From contig JADLEG010000056.1 of the NCBI GenBank assembly GCA_020846275.1, forward strand, positions 1 to 41,331: DNA of 41,331 nucleotides, in the 5' to 3' direction. The notes beneath the pieces are model-generated. The model searched no databases and had not been told where the DNA came from. It worked only from the letters and a program-made list of their open reading frames with translations. The stretch is from Alphaproteobacteria bacterium (GTDB lineage: Bacteria > Pseudomonadota > Alphaproteobacteria > JAEULC01). A program made the position numbers and the translations under genes. This document shows positions 1 through 10,788 of this stretch, in pieces; position 1 is the stretch's first letter, and each line of letters begins with the position of its first letter.

Positions 1-2
1 AC

Positions 3-557
3 GAGACCCAGGCGCGCGACGCCTTCATCGCCGGCCAGGGCGTGTTCACGTCGAACGTCGGCAACGTGCTGCCGCGCGCGAACAATCCGCAGCTCAGCAA
101 GCGCGCCGGCGACATCAAGATGATGCGCTTCCCCGGCCTCGCCGACGTGGGCAAGGGTCCGATGGGCTGGACGCGCCTCTACGGCATCAGCTCGAAGACC
201 AAGGTCAAGGACGCCGCGTGGCGTCTGATCTACTACATGGGCGGCAAGGATTCGACCGGCGCCTACTTCACCGCCAAGGACTGGTACCTGAAATACGGCG
301 TCGGGTTCGCCTTCCAGTCGATGGAAAAGGATCCCGACATCATCGCGGCGCAGAACAAGGCGGGCTACGACCCCGAGGTGCTGCGCCAGCAGTACTCGAC
401 CGCCCGGTCGCGCGACAACATCAAGGCGACCTGGTACGCGGAGTGGGACCGGTTCATGCAGCAGCAGATCCAGAACACGCTCCTGAAGCAGGTCAAGCCG
501 CGCGACGCGCTGGCGGCGTCGGCGAAGAAGGCGCAGGAACTGAAGAAGTCGAGCTGA
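3..557 (+). CDS. ABC transporter extracellular solute-binding protein, sugar type (C-terminal part, 5' truncated)
   Basis: The frame is open from the first bases of the window, so the start lies outside and only the last ~184 residues are visible. The fragment reads like the C-lobe of a family 1 extracellular solute-binding protein: a stretch about an added 'GQGVFTSNVGN' loop, then 'GKGPMGWTRLYGISSKTK', then a helix 'KDAAWRLIYYMGGKD' typical of the region where periplasmic sugar-binding proteins describe reduced-function replicas and helper helices. The tail is Lys/Ala-rich and ends in KKSS. Such proteins capture a sugar or polyol in the periplasm and deliver it to an ABC permease. The hydrolase gene follows after 7 nt, so the two are probably cotranscribed. 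The substrate cannot be told from this fragment. The family call is moderately sure. Confidence 0.75.
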   Translation, partial: ETQARDAFIAGQGVFTSNVGNVLPRANNPQLSKRAGDIKMMRFPGLADVGKGPMGWTRLYGISSKTKVKDAAWRLIYYMGGKDSTGAYFTAKDWYLKYGVGFAFQSMEKDPDIIAAQNKAGYDPEVLRQQYSTARSRDNIKATWYAEWDRFMQQQIQNTLLKQVKPRDALAASAKKAQELKKSS

Positions 558-564
558 GGCCGCG

Positions 565-1317
565 ATGCACCTGATCGAACGAGGCACGGGACAGCCGGTC
601 GTCCTGTGCATCCACGGCTATTGCCAGGCCGCGGACTACTGGGCACCGACGCTCGACCTCCTGGCCGGGCGCGGCGCTACCGGCATCGCGCCGGACTTGC
701 CGGGCTTCGCCCGCTCCGCCGGCGAGCCCGGACCCTACACGATGGAGGGCTATGCCGACCGGCTGGCGCGCTTCCTGGACGAGCGGGGGATCGGGCGGAT
801 CGTGCTGGTCGGCGGCTCGATGGGCGGAGTGGTGGCGCAGTACCTGGCGCTGCGCCATTCCGCGCGCGTCGAGCGCCTGCTGCTGGTCGCGACGGGCGGG
901 TTCACGGCCGATCCGCCGGCGGCGCTGGCCAGGGCCGATGCGATGGAGGCCGCGCCGTGGGACGCCAAGGCCGTGGAGCCGATCGTCAACGGCTTCTTCC
1001 TGAAGCCGCCGGCGGCGGAGCGGCTGGCGCGGTTCCGCGAACTGGCGGCAATGGCGTCCAAGCAGGCGGCGCTGGACGCCGCGCGGTCGAATGCCCGCGC
1101 GCGCCCGTTCGACCAGCTCGACCGCATCGCCGTGCCGACGCTGATCGTCCAAGGCCGGCACGACAAGGCGCGCACGCCCGAGCACGGCGCGGCGATGCGC
1201 GAGCGCATCCCCGGCGCGCGGCTTGAGGTGATCGAAGGCGTGGGTCACACGCCGCAACTGGAAGACCCCGCGCGGTTTCACGAGATCGCGCTGCCGTTCC
1301 TCTTGGGACGGGCCTGA
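565..1317 (+). CDS. alpha/beta-fold hydrolase
   Basis: A 250-residue protein with the full alpha/beta hydrolase layout. There is an oxyanion HG motif at residues 17-18, a nucleophile elbow G-G-S-M-G-G with Ser85, an acid candidate Asp200 in 'QGRHDKARTP', and the catalytic His228 in 'GVGHTPQLE'. It has no signal peptide and is probably cytoplasmic. Its length and spacing of the triad fit the small esterase/carboxylic-ester or C-C hydrolase groups; the substrate is unknown. It begins 7 nt after the solute-binding protein gene and is followed 18 nt later by an SDR, so the three probably form one catabolic transcription unit that ends at the terminator at 2133-2158. The triad is seen directly; a role in using the transported compound is inference. 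Confidence 0.88.
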   Translation: MHLIERGTGQPVVLCIHGYCQAADYWAPTLDLLAGRGATGIAPDLPGFARSAGEPGPYTMEGYADRLARFLDERGIGRIVLVGGSMGGVVAQYLALRHSARVERLLLVATGGFTADPPAALARADAMEAAPWDAKAVEPIVNGFFLKPPAAERLARFRELAAMASKQAALDAARSNARARPFDQLDRIAVPTLIVQGRHDKARTPEHGAAMRERIPGARLEVIEGVGHTPQLEDPARFHEIALPFLLGRA

Positions 1318-1335
1318 CGGAATGAAGGGACAACC

Positions 1336-2106
1336 ATGCAAATCGACGATCTGAAGGACAAGGCCTGCCTGGTCACCGGCGCCAGCCGCGGCATCGGGGC
1401 GGCGGTCGCCCGCGGCCTGGGCGCATGCGGCGCGCGCGTGGCCGTGCATTACAACACCGCCCGCGCCGAGGCCGAGGCGGTGGCGGCGGACATCGCGCGG
1501 CTGGGCGGCAAGGCCGTGGTGCTGAAGGGCGACGTCACCGACCCGGCGGTGCCCGAGCGGCTGGTGGCCGAGACCGTCAAGGCCTTCGGCCGGCTGGACA
1601 TCCTGATCAACAACGCCGGCGACCAGATCGTCCGCAAGACGATCGTCGAGACCGACGATGCGCTGATCGAACGCCACATCGCCGTGAACATCCGCTCGGT
1701 CGTCGCGGCGACGCGCGGTGCGGTGCGCCAGTTCAAGGCCCAGGGCGGCGGCGGGTCGATCGTCAACGTCACCTCGATCGCGGCGCGCACCGGCGGCGGC
1801 GGCGGTTCGTCCATCTATGCGGGGACCAAGGGGTTCGTGTCGACGTTCACGCGCGCCATGGCGAAGGAGGTCGTCGGCGACCGCGTGCGCGTCAACGCCG
1901 TGTCGCCCGGGATCATCGACACGCCGCTGCAGCACCGCGTCACGCCGCCGGCCATGCTGAAGACCGCGGTTGCGACCGTGCCGATGGGCCGGCTCGGCAC
2001 CAGCGAGGAATGCGTCGGCGCTTTCCTCTACCTGTGCTCGGACAAGCTCAGCAGCTACGTCACCGGCCAGGTGGTCGAGGTCAACGGCGGCATCGTGATG
2101 CCCTGA
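1336..2106 (+). CDS. SDR family oxidoreductase
   Basis: A 256-residue classical short-chain dehydrogenase/reductase. The cofactor motif T-G-A-S-R-G-I-G lies at residues 14-21, NNAG at 92-95, the catalytic Ser147 in 'NVTSIAA', and Tyr161/Lys165 in 'YAGTK'. The C-terminus 'TGQVVEVNGGIVMP' is the usual SDR ending. Arg18 in the glycine motif suggests possible NADP(H) use, but this is not decisive. An AGGGA ribosome-binding site sits about 6 nt before the ATG. The gene is the last of the three-gene unit. The glycine-rich insert GGGG at about 137-140 and again at 153-157 is slightly unusual but lies in loops. The fold and cofactor class are sure; the substrate is not. Confidence 0.9.
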   Translation: MQIDDLKDKACLVTGASRGIGAAVARGLGACGARVAVHYNTARAEAEAVAADIARLGGKAVVLKGDVTDPAVPERLVAETVKAFGRLDILINNAGDQIVRKTIVETDDALIERHIAVNIRSVVAATRGAVRQFKAQGGGGSIVNVTSIAARTGGGGGSSIYAGTKGFVSTFTRAMAKEVVGDRVRVNAVSPGIIDTPLQHRVTPPAMLKTAVATVPMGRLGTSEECVGAFLYLCSDKLSSYVTGQVVEVNGGIVMP

Positions 2107-2132
2107 TCGGGCGCGGCCGGCGCAAACGACGA

Positions 2133-2158
2133 GGGGCGCCCGCGGGCGCCCCTTTTTT
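2133..2158 (+). terminator. intrinsic terminator after the SDR gene
   Basis: A perfect self-complementary stem of GGGGCGCC and GGCGCCCC around a CGCG centre is followed at once by six T residues (2153-2158). It lies 27 nt after the SDR stop and before the convergent ftsH end. The opposite strand has no U-run, so it acts in the + direction. Confidence 0.9.
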
Positions 2159-2179
2159 CTCCGTCCGGCCTTGCGTTCG

Positions 2180-4123
<1,944 letters not shown>

Positions 4124-4208
4124 GTGTCGGGTCCTGACCTGTGCTCCCGTCGGCCGGCGGCGTCGCCGCCTGGCGTCGAGGGTCCGTCGCTTCTGTACGT
4201 CCCCTACA

Positions 4209-5606
4209 TTAGATAGTGCGCACCTGCGGCGGCGCAACGGCAAAGGCCATCGGCGCAAGCGGCGCCCTTGGCATGAATAGGGCTGAATGGTTAACAATCC
4301 TATCAGCCCGGGCGGGCCCAAGTCCACCCTCGCGGCCGCGATACCAGCTGAGCGCCGGGACCGAGAGAACCCCGCGGCGATCGGCAATCGCGGGCAGGGT
4401 CAGCGCGGCCAGGCGCGGGACCCCGGCGGCCAAGGCGGCGGCGCGCAGGTCCGGCCAGCGGGCAGCGCCGAGGGCGGCGACGCTCAAGCCCCTGCCCCGG
4501 TTCGCGCGGATGTGAAACCGGCCGTCCCACAGCACCGGCCGCCCCGGCGCGAGCTTGGCCGGGCCCGCGACGGCCGCCGGCTCGCGGCAAACGAGCCACG
4601 CGCCCCGTAGGAATACCAGCCGGCAGCCATGCAGCGTGTGGCCGCGCGCGGGCGCGCCCCCGAACATCGCCTGCTCCAGCCGCTCCAGCCGCTCCAGCCG
4701 CGGTGGATAAACCTCGCCGGAGACGGCCATCAGGCAGCGCGCCAGGGCGCGCAGGCGCAATTCGGCCGGCGCCGCGGCGAGCGGCCGCGGGTCGAGCCGC
4801 AGAAAGCCGGCGGGATGCGCCAGGACGGCGCGCGCCAGCAGCGTCGCCGTGGCGGATTCCAGCGCCGCGCGCGCGCGGCCCAGCCGGGCGGCGGTTTCGG
4901 CCAGGCGCCCCGGCGCGATACCGTCCCGGGCCAGCGCCGCGGCCGCCAGGCGCACCCGGCTGCGCGCGCTCGAGCCCGCGCGGTTGCCCGGGTCCTCGAC
5001 CCAGGGCTGCTTCAGCGCCGCCAAGGTCGCCTCGAGCCGCCGCTTGGGCACCGCCAGGAAGGGCCGCAGCACGCGCAGCTCGGCCAGCTCGACCTGCGGC
5101 GCCATGGCGGCCAGCCCGTCGACCCCGCTGCCGCGCCCCAGCCGCAGCAGCACGGTCTCGGCCTGGTCGTCGCGGTGATGCGCCAGCAGCAGGTGCAGGA
5201 CCCCGCGCGCCGCGGCCCAATCGACGATCAGGCGATAGCGCGCGGCGCGCGCGGCCGCGGCGATGCCGGTCGCGGGCTTGGGGTCGCGCCAGGCGAGGAT
5301 GCGGTGCGCGATGCCCCGGCGCTTCAACCAGCGCCCGACCTGCCGCGCCTCGGCAGTTGATTCGGGCCGCAGCTTGTGATCGACCGTCAGCGCCTCGACC
5401 CGCCCGCCGCGCGCGCGCGCCCAGTCGTGGGCCAGGAGGCAGAGGCACAGGCTGTCGGGGCCGCCCGACACGGCGACTGCCAGGACGGGCTTGGGTTCGA
5501 ACGGCGCGAAGGGCTGCATCAGCCCGGCGAAGGCGGCGGCGGTCAGCGCCGGCGCAGCGTCGCTATCCCCGATGGCGTCATCGCCCTCTCCCCCGCGCCC
5601 GGGCAC
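4209..5606 (-). CDS. tilS: tRNA(Ile)-lysidine synthase TilS
   Basis: TilS ligates lysine to C34 of tRNA-Ile(CAU) so that it reads AUA. The PP-loop ATP-binding motif SGGPDS is at residues 47-52, followed by '[10 protein letters not shown]', 'AAAARAARY' and '[11 protein letters not shown]', all standard for the N-terminal N-type ATPase domain. 'PWVEDPGNR' precedes the helical and C-terminal domains. The only ATG near the start (5519) would cut into the conserved N-terminus, so I take the GTG at 5606, 8 nt after the cpoB stop, giving 465 residues. No good ribosome-binding site is seen for either choice. The C-terminal half is very Ala/Arg/Leu-rich. Function is sure; the start is not. Confidence 0.93.
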   Translation of the reverse strand: MPGRGGEGDDAIGDSDAAPALTAAAFAGLMQPFAPFEPKPVLAVAVSGGPDSLCLCLLAHDWARARGGRVEALTVDHKLRPESTAEARQVGRWLKRRGIAHRILAWRDPKPATGIAAAARAARYRLIVDWAAARGVLHLLLAHHRDDQAETVLLRLGRGSGVDGLAAMAPQVELAELRVLRPFLAVPKRRLEATLAALKQPWVEDPGNRAGSSARSRVRLAAAALARDGIAPGRLAETAARLGRARAALESATATLLARAVLAHPAGFLRLDPRPLAAAPAELRLRALARCLMAVSGEVYPPRLERLERLEQAMFGGAPARGHTLHGCRLVFLRGAWLVCREPAAVAGPAKLAPGRPVLWDGRFHIRANRGRGLSVAALGAARWPDLRAAALAAGVPRLAALTLPAIADRRGVLSVPALSWYRGREGGLGPARADRIVNHSALFMPRAPLAPMAFAVAPPQVRTI

Positions 5607-5614
5607 ACCGCCGC

Positions 5615-6856
5615 CTAGGTGGCGGCGCAGGCCAGCTTGCGGCGCTCGTTGTCGGCGACCGCCTTCAGGTTGCTGGCAGCGTCGGGAAACTCGGAGTTGA
5701 GCTTGGCAAGCGTCGTGCAGGCTTCCTTCTGGCGGTTGAGGCCGGCCAGCGACATGCCGAGCTTGAGCAGGTTGTCCGGCGCCTTCGAGCCCTTGGGGAA
5801 GTTCTTGTAGCCCTCGAGGAAGGCGATCGCCGCCGGCTCGAACTGCCGGCGCACGTAGTGCGTCTCGCCCAGCCAATAGAGCGCGTTGCCGGTCAGCTCG
5901 TCGGTCTTGTGCTTGTCGACGAACTGCCGGAACGCGATCTCGGCGCCTTCGTAGTTGCGCTGGCGCAGCAGGCTGTAGGCGTATTCGTACTGGTCGCGCG
6001 CCGAGCCGGGCGGCAGCGTCACCGCGGCCGTCTGGGCGGCGGCGGGCTGCGACATGGCGGGCTGCGACATGGCGGCTTGCGGCGGCGGCGGGGGCACCGG
6101 TGCGCCCGCCTGGGCGCGCTGCGCGGCGGCAAGCTCGCTGGCCGACATCGTGCCCAGCACGCCCGGCTGGCTCGAGGGCGGCGGCACGCCGGCGCTGGGG
6201 GTCGGCGCCAGGGGCGGCATCGGCGAGCCGCCCGGCGAGGGCACCGTCATGCTGGTGCGTCCGCCGGGCATCTGCACCGCGCCCGGGGGCGGCGACGCAA
6301 ACCCGGCGCCGGGCTGCGGCTGGATCGCCTGCGGCGGCGGCTGCGTCATTGCGGCGGGTGGCGCGGCCACGGGTGGCGGGGCGATGGGCGGCGGTGCCGC
6401 CATGGCGGTGTCGCCGGGCGGGCGGGCGCCGCCCTGTTCGAGCGTACGCAGGCGGAAATCGACGTCGCTCACCAGCTTGTCCAGCCGGTTCTGCAGGCTC
6501 TGGTTCTGGAAGGTCAGCTCCTCGATCCGCCCGGTGACGGTGGCGAGGATGCCCTCGAGCTCGCCCAGGCGGACCTCGAGCCGCGCGGCGCCCGACGGAT
6601 CGCCGCCGCCGGCGCTCGCCCCCGGCATCGGGGCGGGAGCATAGGGGTTGCCCGCGGCCGGCGGGCGGGCGCCCCCGCTGCCGCCATAGGTCTGGCGCTG
6701 GAGCGTCTGCAGCTCGCGTTCCAGCCGGTCCAGGCGGTCGATCATCTGCTGGTTCTGGGCCGAGGCGGGCATCGCCGCGAGGCCCGCGGCCCAAAACGCG
6801 ACGGCGCCCAGGAGCATGCGCCCGCGCGATCGCCGGATCAGGTGGGTCGGTGTCAT
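5615..6856 (-). CDS. cpoB: Tol-Pal system protein CpoB (YbgF)
   Basis: A 413-residue periplasmic protein that coordinates peptidoglycan synthesis with Tol-Pal constriction. Residues 1-34 form a signal peptide (Arg-rich start, hydrophobic core, cleavage near 'PASA-Q'). A coiled coil follows ('IDRLDRLERELQTLQRQ' and a second Leu-heptad block). Next comes an unusually long low-complexity linker of about 170 residues rich in Pro, Ala, Gly, Met and Gln. The last ~125 residues are the TPR domain ('DQYEYAYSLLRQRNYEGA', 'GNALYWLGETHYVR'). The ATG at 6856 was chosen because it starts the signal peptide. The linker makes it much longer than the E. coli protein. It lies downstream of pal, as is usual. 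Confidence 0.93.
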   Translation of the reverse strand: MTPTHLIRRSRGRMLLGAVAFWAAGLAAMPASAQNQQMIDRLDRLERELQTLQRQTYGGSGGARPPAAGNPYAPAPMPGASAGGGDPSGAARLEVRLGELEGILATVTGRIEELTFQNQSLQNRLDKLVSDVDFRLRTLEQGGARPPGDTAMAAPPPIAPPPVAAPPAAMTQPPPQAIQPQPGAGFASPPPGAVQMPGGRTSMTVPSPGGSPMPPLAPTPSAGVPPPSSQPGVLGTMSASELAAAQRAQAGAPVPPPPPQAAMSQPAMSQPAAAQTAAVTLPPGSARDQYEYAYSLLRQRNYEGAEIAFRQFVDKHKTDELTGNALYWLGETHYVRRQFEPAAIAFLEGYKNFPKGSKAPDNLLKLGMSLAGLNRQKEACTTLAKLNSEFPDAASNLKAVADNERRKLACAAT

Positions 6857-7025
6857 TGATTCATGCCCCCAAGCAAGCGGGTCATGGTCGCGGTCCCCCA
6901 AGAAGGGGGAATCTGACGCGGTTTTCGGGCGAGAATAAGGCGCGCGCCCGAAGGCCGGGGAAGGTCTCCCGCCTCCGGGCGAACGCACGACGGGCTGGAC
7001 GGCGCCTAAAGGCCGGCGGCGAGGG

Positions 7026-7541
7026 TCAGTTGACCACCGTCACGCCGCGGCGGTTCTGCGACCAGGCCTGCTCGTTCGAGCCGACCACGGCCGGACGCTC
7101 CTTGCCGTAGCTGATGGTCTTGATCCGCGCCGCCTCGACGCCGAGCGAGACCAGGTAGTTCTTCACGGCGATGGCGCGGCGCTCGCCGAGCGCCAGGTTG
7201 TATTCGCGGGTGCCGCGTTCGTCGCAATGGCCTTCGATCGTCACGGTGACGCGCGGATACTTCTTCATCCACGCCGCCTGCTTCTCGACCGTGCCGCGCG
7301 CCGTCGGCGTCAGGGTCGCCTGGTCGGTTTCGTACAACACGCGGTCGCCGATCTGCGCGAGTTCGCCCGCCGCGGTCACTTCCGCCGGGCGCATCGCCTG
7401 CTGCGTCGGCGGCGCGGCCTGGGCGGCCGGCGCGGGCTGGGCGCCGCCGGCGCCTTTCAGCTCGGCCACCTCTTCCGGCGTGGAACTGCAAGCTGCCAAC
7501 AGGGCGGCCGCGGCGAGAATCCCAAGAATTCGAACGTGCAT
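7026..7541 (-). CDS. pal: peptidoglycan-associated lipoprotein Pal
   Basis: A 171-residue outer-membrane lipoprotein that ties the outer membrane to peptidoglycan and is released by TolB. The signal peptide ends in the lipobox L-A-A-C with the lipidated Cys18. An Ala/Pro/Gln linker (~30-55) leads to the OmpA-like domain (~61-170). The diaminopimelate-binding residues are in place: Asp107 in 'EGHCDERGTREYN' and the Arg pair 121/122. The start is set by the lipobox spacing and by a strong AAGGAG 7 nt before the ATG at 7541. A promoter of its own is predicted at 7599-7628. Confidence 0.97.
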   Translation of the reverse strand: MHVRILGILAAAALLAACSSTPEEVAELKGAGGAQPAPAAQAAPPTQQAMRPAEVTAAGELAQIGDRVLYETDQATLTPTARGTVEKQAAWMKKYPRVTVTIEGHCDERGTREYNLALGERRAIAVKNYLVSLGVEAARIKTISYGKERPAVVGSNEQAWSQNRRGVTVVN

Positions 7542-7598
7542 CTCAAACTCCTTCAGCGCACCAAGTCCAGACCCGCCCCGAATGCCCACTTCGCGGCC

Positions 7599-7628
7599 GT
7601 TATACACACGCCATCCGCGAAATTACAA
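7599..7628 (-). promoter_or_regulatory. predicted sigma70-type promoter for pal
   Basis: Reading the minus strand, TTGTAA (7628-7623) and TATAAC (7604-7599) are separated by 18 nt. The expected start is ~50 nt before the pal ATG. It lies in the 180-nt gap after tolB and would allow pal, cpoB and later genes to be transcribed apart from the tol genes. Confidence 0.5.
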
Positions 7629-7721
7629 CAGCCAATCCTTTATTCGGCCAATAGAATCCGTCCCGACTCGTTCGCCAGCACCTGCCTAGATTGCGCCTCA
7701 ATTCGAGTCCGGAAACGACGT

Positions 7722-9062
7722 CTATGGGATCAGCGGCGACCATGCCGGGTCCGATCCGTCGGCGGGCGTCACCACCTCGCGCAGGTTGTAGCCGGTCAGA
7801 TCGATCGAATGCAGCCGGCTGGTGGCACCCTTGCCGTCGGGCGCGGCCTGGGTCTGGCGGAAGAACATCAGGACGCGCCCGTTCGGCGCCCAGGTCGGGC
7901 CTTCGTCGAGGAAGCTCTGCGACAAGAGCCGCTCGCCCGAGCCGTCCGGGCGCATGACGCCGATGTAGAACGTGCCGCCGTCGATCTTGGTGAAGGCGAT
8001 CAGGTCGCCGCGCGGCGACCACACCGGCGTGGCGTAGCGCCCCTTGCTGCTGCCGAACCCGCTGATTCGCCTGACGTCGCGCCCGTCGGAATCCATCACG
8101 TAGAGCTGCTGCGTGCCGCCGCGGTCGGAGTTGAACACGATCTGGCGCCCGTCGGGCGACAGCGAGGGCGAGGTGTCGATCGCCGGATGGTTGGTCAGCC
8201 GCTTCACCAGTCGCGTGCGCAGGTCCATCGCGTAGATCTCGGAATTGCCGTCGGTGGACAGGCTCATGATCACGCTGTTGCCGTCGGGCGAGAAGCGCGG
8301 CGCGAAGGTCATGCCGGGGAAGTCGCCCAGCACCTCCTGCTGTCCGGTGTCGATGTTGAAGATGTACACGCGCGGCTGGCCGTTGAAATAGGACAGGTAG
8401 GTGATGTCCTGGGTCGTGGGCGAGAAGCGCGGGGTCAGCACCAGGGCCGAGCCGTCGGTCAGAAAGCGGTGGTTGGCGCCGTCCTGGTCCATGATGGCGA
8501 GGCGCTTGATGCGCCGGTTCTGCGGCCCGTTCTCCGACACGTAGACGATGCGCGTGTCGAAATACCCGTCCTCGCCGGTGATGCGCTTGTAGACCTGGTC
8601 GGCGATGATGTGCGCGACGCGCCGCCAGTTCTGCGGCACGGTGAAATACGCCAGCCCCACCATCTGCTGCTCGGCCAGCGCGTCCCACAGGCGGAACTCG
8701 ATCTTGAGCCTGCCGTCGGGCTGCACCTCGGCCGCCCCCGTCACCAGCGCCTGCGCGTTGAGCGCGCGCCAGTCGGCGAAACGCGGCTGGGTCTGGAGTT
8801 GGTCCGGGGTCTGGATGAAGGCGCGCGGGTCGATCGGCTTGAACAGGCCCGAGCGCTCGAGGTCGGCCGAGACGACCTGGGCCATGTCGCGGCCGACATT
8901 CTGGGCCTGGCCCTCCTTGCCGAAGAACGCCGTCACCGCGATCGGCATCGGCTCGACATTGCCCTTGGTGATGTCGATGCGCAGCTCGGCGCGGGCGGGC
9001 GAGGCGCCCAGCAGAAGCGCTGCCACGAACAGGCCGCCGACCACGCGCCTCGCAATGTTCAT
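7722..9062 (-). CDS. tolB: Tol-Pal system beta-propeller protein TolB
   Basis: A 446-residue periplasmic protein that shuttles between Pal and TolA. A signal peptide occupies residues 1-25 ('ASPARA-E'). An N-terminal D1/D2 domain follows ('[19 protein letters not shown]', 'FIQTPDQL'). Then come the WD40-like propeller blades, with repeated 'SPDG', 'SPRGD' and 'APNGR' turns and the '[18 protein letters not shown]' blade. The ATG at 9062 gives the signal peptide; the frame upstream is read-through of a repeat. Its Shine-Dalgarno purines fall inside the end of the inverted repeat at 9066-9246 and can pair with the repeat's pyrimidine tract. Confidence 0.97.
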   Translation of the reverse strand: MNIARRVVGGLFVAALLLGASPARAELRIDITKGNVEPMPIAVTAFFGKEGQAQNVGRDMAQVVSADLERSGLFKPIDPRAFIQTPDQLQTQPRFADWRALNAQALVTGAAEVQPDGRLKIEFRLWDALAEQQMVGLAYFTVPQNWRRVAHIIADQVYKRITGEDGYFDTRIVYVSENGPQNRRIKRLAIMDQDGANHRFLTDGSALVLTPRFSPTTQDITYLSYFNGQPRVYIFNIDTGQQEVLGDFPGMTFAPRFSPDGNSVIMSLSTDGNSEIYAMDLRTRLVKRLTNHPAIDTSPSLSPDGRQIVFNSDRGGTQQLYVMDSDGRDVRRISGFGSSKGRYATPVWSPRGDLIAFTKIDGGTFYIGVMRPDGSGERLLSQSFLDEGPTWAPNGRVLMFFRQTQAAPDGKGATSRLHSIDLTGYNLREVVTPADGSDPAWSPLIP

Positions 9063-9065
9063 CCC

Positions 9066-9246
9066 GTCCCCCCTCCCCTTGCGGGAGGGGGTTAGGGGGA
9101 GGGGTTTGCGGCCGCCAGGCATCATGTCGACGGCGTACGCGGTTCTGTCCAAGATCACCTGTTCCTCGTCCTTCGTCGCCTCATTCGCGCGCAGCGCTGC
9201 GCGCTGTCCCCTCCCCGTGCCCCCCTCCCGCAAGGGGAGGGGGGAC
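9066..9246. repeat. 181-bp inverted-repeat (MITE-like) element between tolA and tolB
   Basis: The ends at 9066-9091 and 9221-9246 are perfect 26-bp inverted copies built on CCCTCCCGCAAGGGGAGG. The match continues imperfectly to about 39 bp (9066-9104 against 9208-9246). Each arm is itself a near-palindrome with a GCAA loop. The interior has no gene. The same arm type occurs at 38878-38917 and 39153-39189, so this is a dispersed family. It fills nearly the whole 209-nt tolA-tolB gap. Confidence 0.85.
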
Positions 9247-9271
9247 TCGAAAAAGATCGGCGTCGTGATCA

Positions 9272-10279
9272 TCACATCCCCAGCATCGCTTTCGGATCGA
9301 ACACCAGCACAAAGGATTTCCATTGCTCGTATTTCTCCCGCGGCAGCTTCAACGGCACCCCGGCGATACCGGCGCATCTCGGATTGAGCACGGCGCGCAT
9401 GGCGGCGTCGCGCGCGCTGGCGTAGAACGGGTCCGACGCCATGCGCAGGTTCTGGCGCGGCTGCGCCTTCAGGATCGTGCCGTCCGGATTGGCGTAGATC
9501 TCGATCTCCACCACCAGGTCCTGCGCGTTGCGGCCGCCGAAATTCGGGTTCCAGCACGGCTTGAACTGCTCGCGCACCCCGTCCATCTCGGTCCCCGTGA
9601 TCTGCTGCGCATAGTTGAGCGCGGTCTGCGGGGGCGGGGGCGGCGGCTGCGTCACGCGCGGTTGCGGCGGCGTCAGCTGCGGCTGCGTCGTCGGCTTCAG
9701 CTTCTCGACCGTCTTCAGCACGGACATAAAGTCGTCCTGCTTCGGCGGTTCCTTTTTCGGCTCCGGCGGCTTGGGCTGCGGCTTGGGCGCCTCGACCTTC
9801 TTGGGCTCGGGCGGCTTGGGCGGCGGCGGGGGCGGCGGCGGCTCGGGCTTCGGCGCCTCGACGATCTTGGGCGGCTCGGGCGGCTTCGGCGGATCGGGCT
9901 TGGGCGGCTCGACCTTGGGCGGGTCGGGCAGCTTGGCCTCCACCGGCGGCGGGGGCGGCGGCGGGGGTGGCGGCGCGGGGATCGGCGCCGGCGGCTCCTG
10001 CTTGACCTCCTTGGGCGGCTCGGGCGGCTTGGGCGGCGGCGGCTTGGGCGGCTCGACGATCGGCGCGGCCGGCTTCTCGGCGATGGTGACGAAATCGACA
10101 GGCACGATCTGCTCGATCGTCGTGCGCGGATCGACCGCGATCGGAATGCCGAAGATCAAGAGCCCCAGGATGGTCGAATGCAGCACCACCGACACGCCGA
10201 AGCCGATGCGCATCTCCGCGCGGTCGGAGCCGGTGTCCTCCTCGCCGCGCGGCGGGGTGATGAGGCGCCGGTCGCTCAC
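9272..10279 (-). CDS. tolA: Tol-Pal system protein TolA (TonB/TolA family)
   Basis: A 335-residue energy-transducing protein that links the TolQR motor to TolB/Pal. One N-terminal membrane segment is visible (~26-48, '[19 protein letters not shown]'). Residues ~65-210 are extremely Pro/Lys/Glu-rich, with repeated PPKP and PEPPK units and a run of ten prolines. The C-terminal ~115 residues form the TonB-like domain ('[19 protein letters not shown]'). The linker resembles TonB rather than the long Ala/Lys helix of E. coli TolA. Start is GTG at 10279, overlapping the stop of the upstream tolR as GTGA. Naming rests on context and the C-terminal domain. Confidence 0.93.
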   Translation of the reverse strand: MSDRRLITPPRGEEDTGSDRAEMRIGFGVSVVLHSTILGLLIFGIPIAVDPRTTIEQIVPVDFVTIAEKPAAPIVEPPKPPPPKPPEPPKEVKQEPPAPIPAPPPPPPPPPPVEAKLPDPPKVEPPKPDPPKPPEPPKIVEAPKPEPPPPPPPPKPPEPKKVEAPKPQPKPPEPKKEPPKQDDFMSVLKTVEKLKPTTQPQLTPPQPRVTQPPPPPPQTALNYAQQITGTEMDGVREQFKPCWNPNFGGRNAQDLVVEIEIYANPDGTILKAQPRQNLRMASDPFYASARDAAMRAVLNPRCAGIAGVPLKLPREKYEQWKSFVLVFDPKAMLGM

Positions 10280-10782
10280 GGCGCCGCCCTGGGCGCGGGC
10301 TGCTGCGGCGCCGATTGGGCCTGCGCCTTGGCCCGATTGGCCGAGAACGCCACGTCCATCGGGTCGAAGATCAGGTCGACCTTGGCGAAGCCGGCCGCGC
10401 GAAGCTGCTCCATCAGGTCGATCACCGCGCCGTAGCGCTGTTCGGAATCCGCGCGCAGCGAGATGCGCGTGTCCTTCTTCGCTTCCGCGATCGCCTGCAG
10501 GCGCGGCACCAGCGCGTCGGGCTCGAGCGCGGTGTCCTGGATGAACAGCTTGCCCTCGCGGTCGATCGTGATCGCCAGGCGTTCCTGCTGGTCGGTGATC
10601 GACTTGGCCTCGACGTTGGGCAATTTGACCGGCACCGTGGACGAGATCAGCGGCGCGGCAATCATGAACACGACCAGCAGCACCAGCATCACGTCGACGA
10701 AGGGCGTGACGTTGATGTCGCTGATGCGCGGCACGGCGCGCCCCGAGCGCGCGCGCCCGCCGGTCATCATCATGCCGGCCAT
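10276..10782 (-). CDS. tolR: TolR/ExbD family protein, second copy
   Basis: A 168-residue ExbD/TolR protein. A short basic N-terminus leads to the signature '[20 protein letters not shown]', which carries the proton-relay aspartate (Asp30) at the start of the single membrane helix. A periplasmic alpha/beta domain follows ('[20 protein letters not shown]', '[19 protein letters not shown]'). The C-terminus is Ala/Gln/Pro-rich. It begins 6 nt after the stop of the first tolR copy and overlaps tolA by GTGA. Its periplasmic domain looks closest to canonical alphaproteobacterial TolR. Both copies keep the aspartate, so neither is obviously dead. Confidence 0.93.
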   Translation of the reverse strand: MAGMMMTGGRARSGRAVPRISDINVTPFVDVMLVLLVVFMIAAPLISSTVPVKLPNVEAKSITDQQERLAITIDREGKLFIQDTALEPDALVPRLQAIAEAKKDTRISLRADSEQRYGAVIDLMEQLRAAGFAKVDLIFDPMDVAFSANRAKAQAQSAPQQPAPRAAP

Positions 10783-10788
10783 CGCGGC

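Noticed and set aside
4124..4208. Heat-shock (sigma32) promoter before ftsH
   Set aside because: The 85-nt gap lacks a CTTGAA or CCCCAT-like pair at proper spacing. ftsH may be transcribed with tilS.
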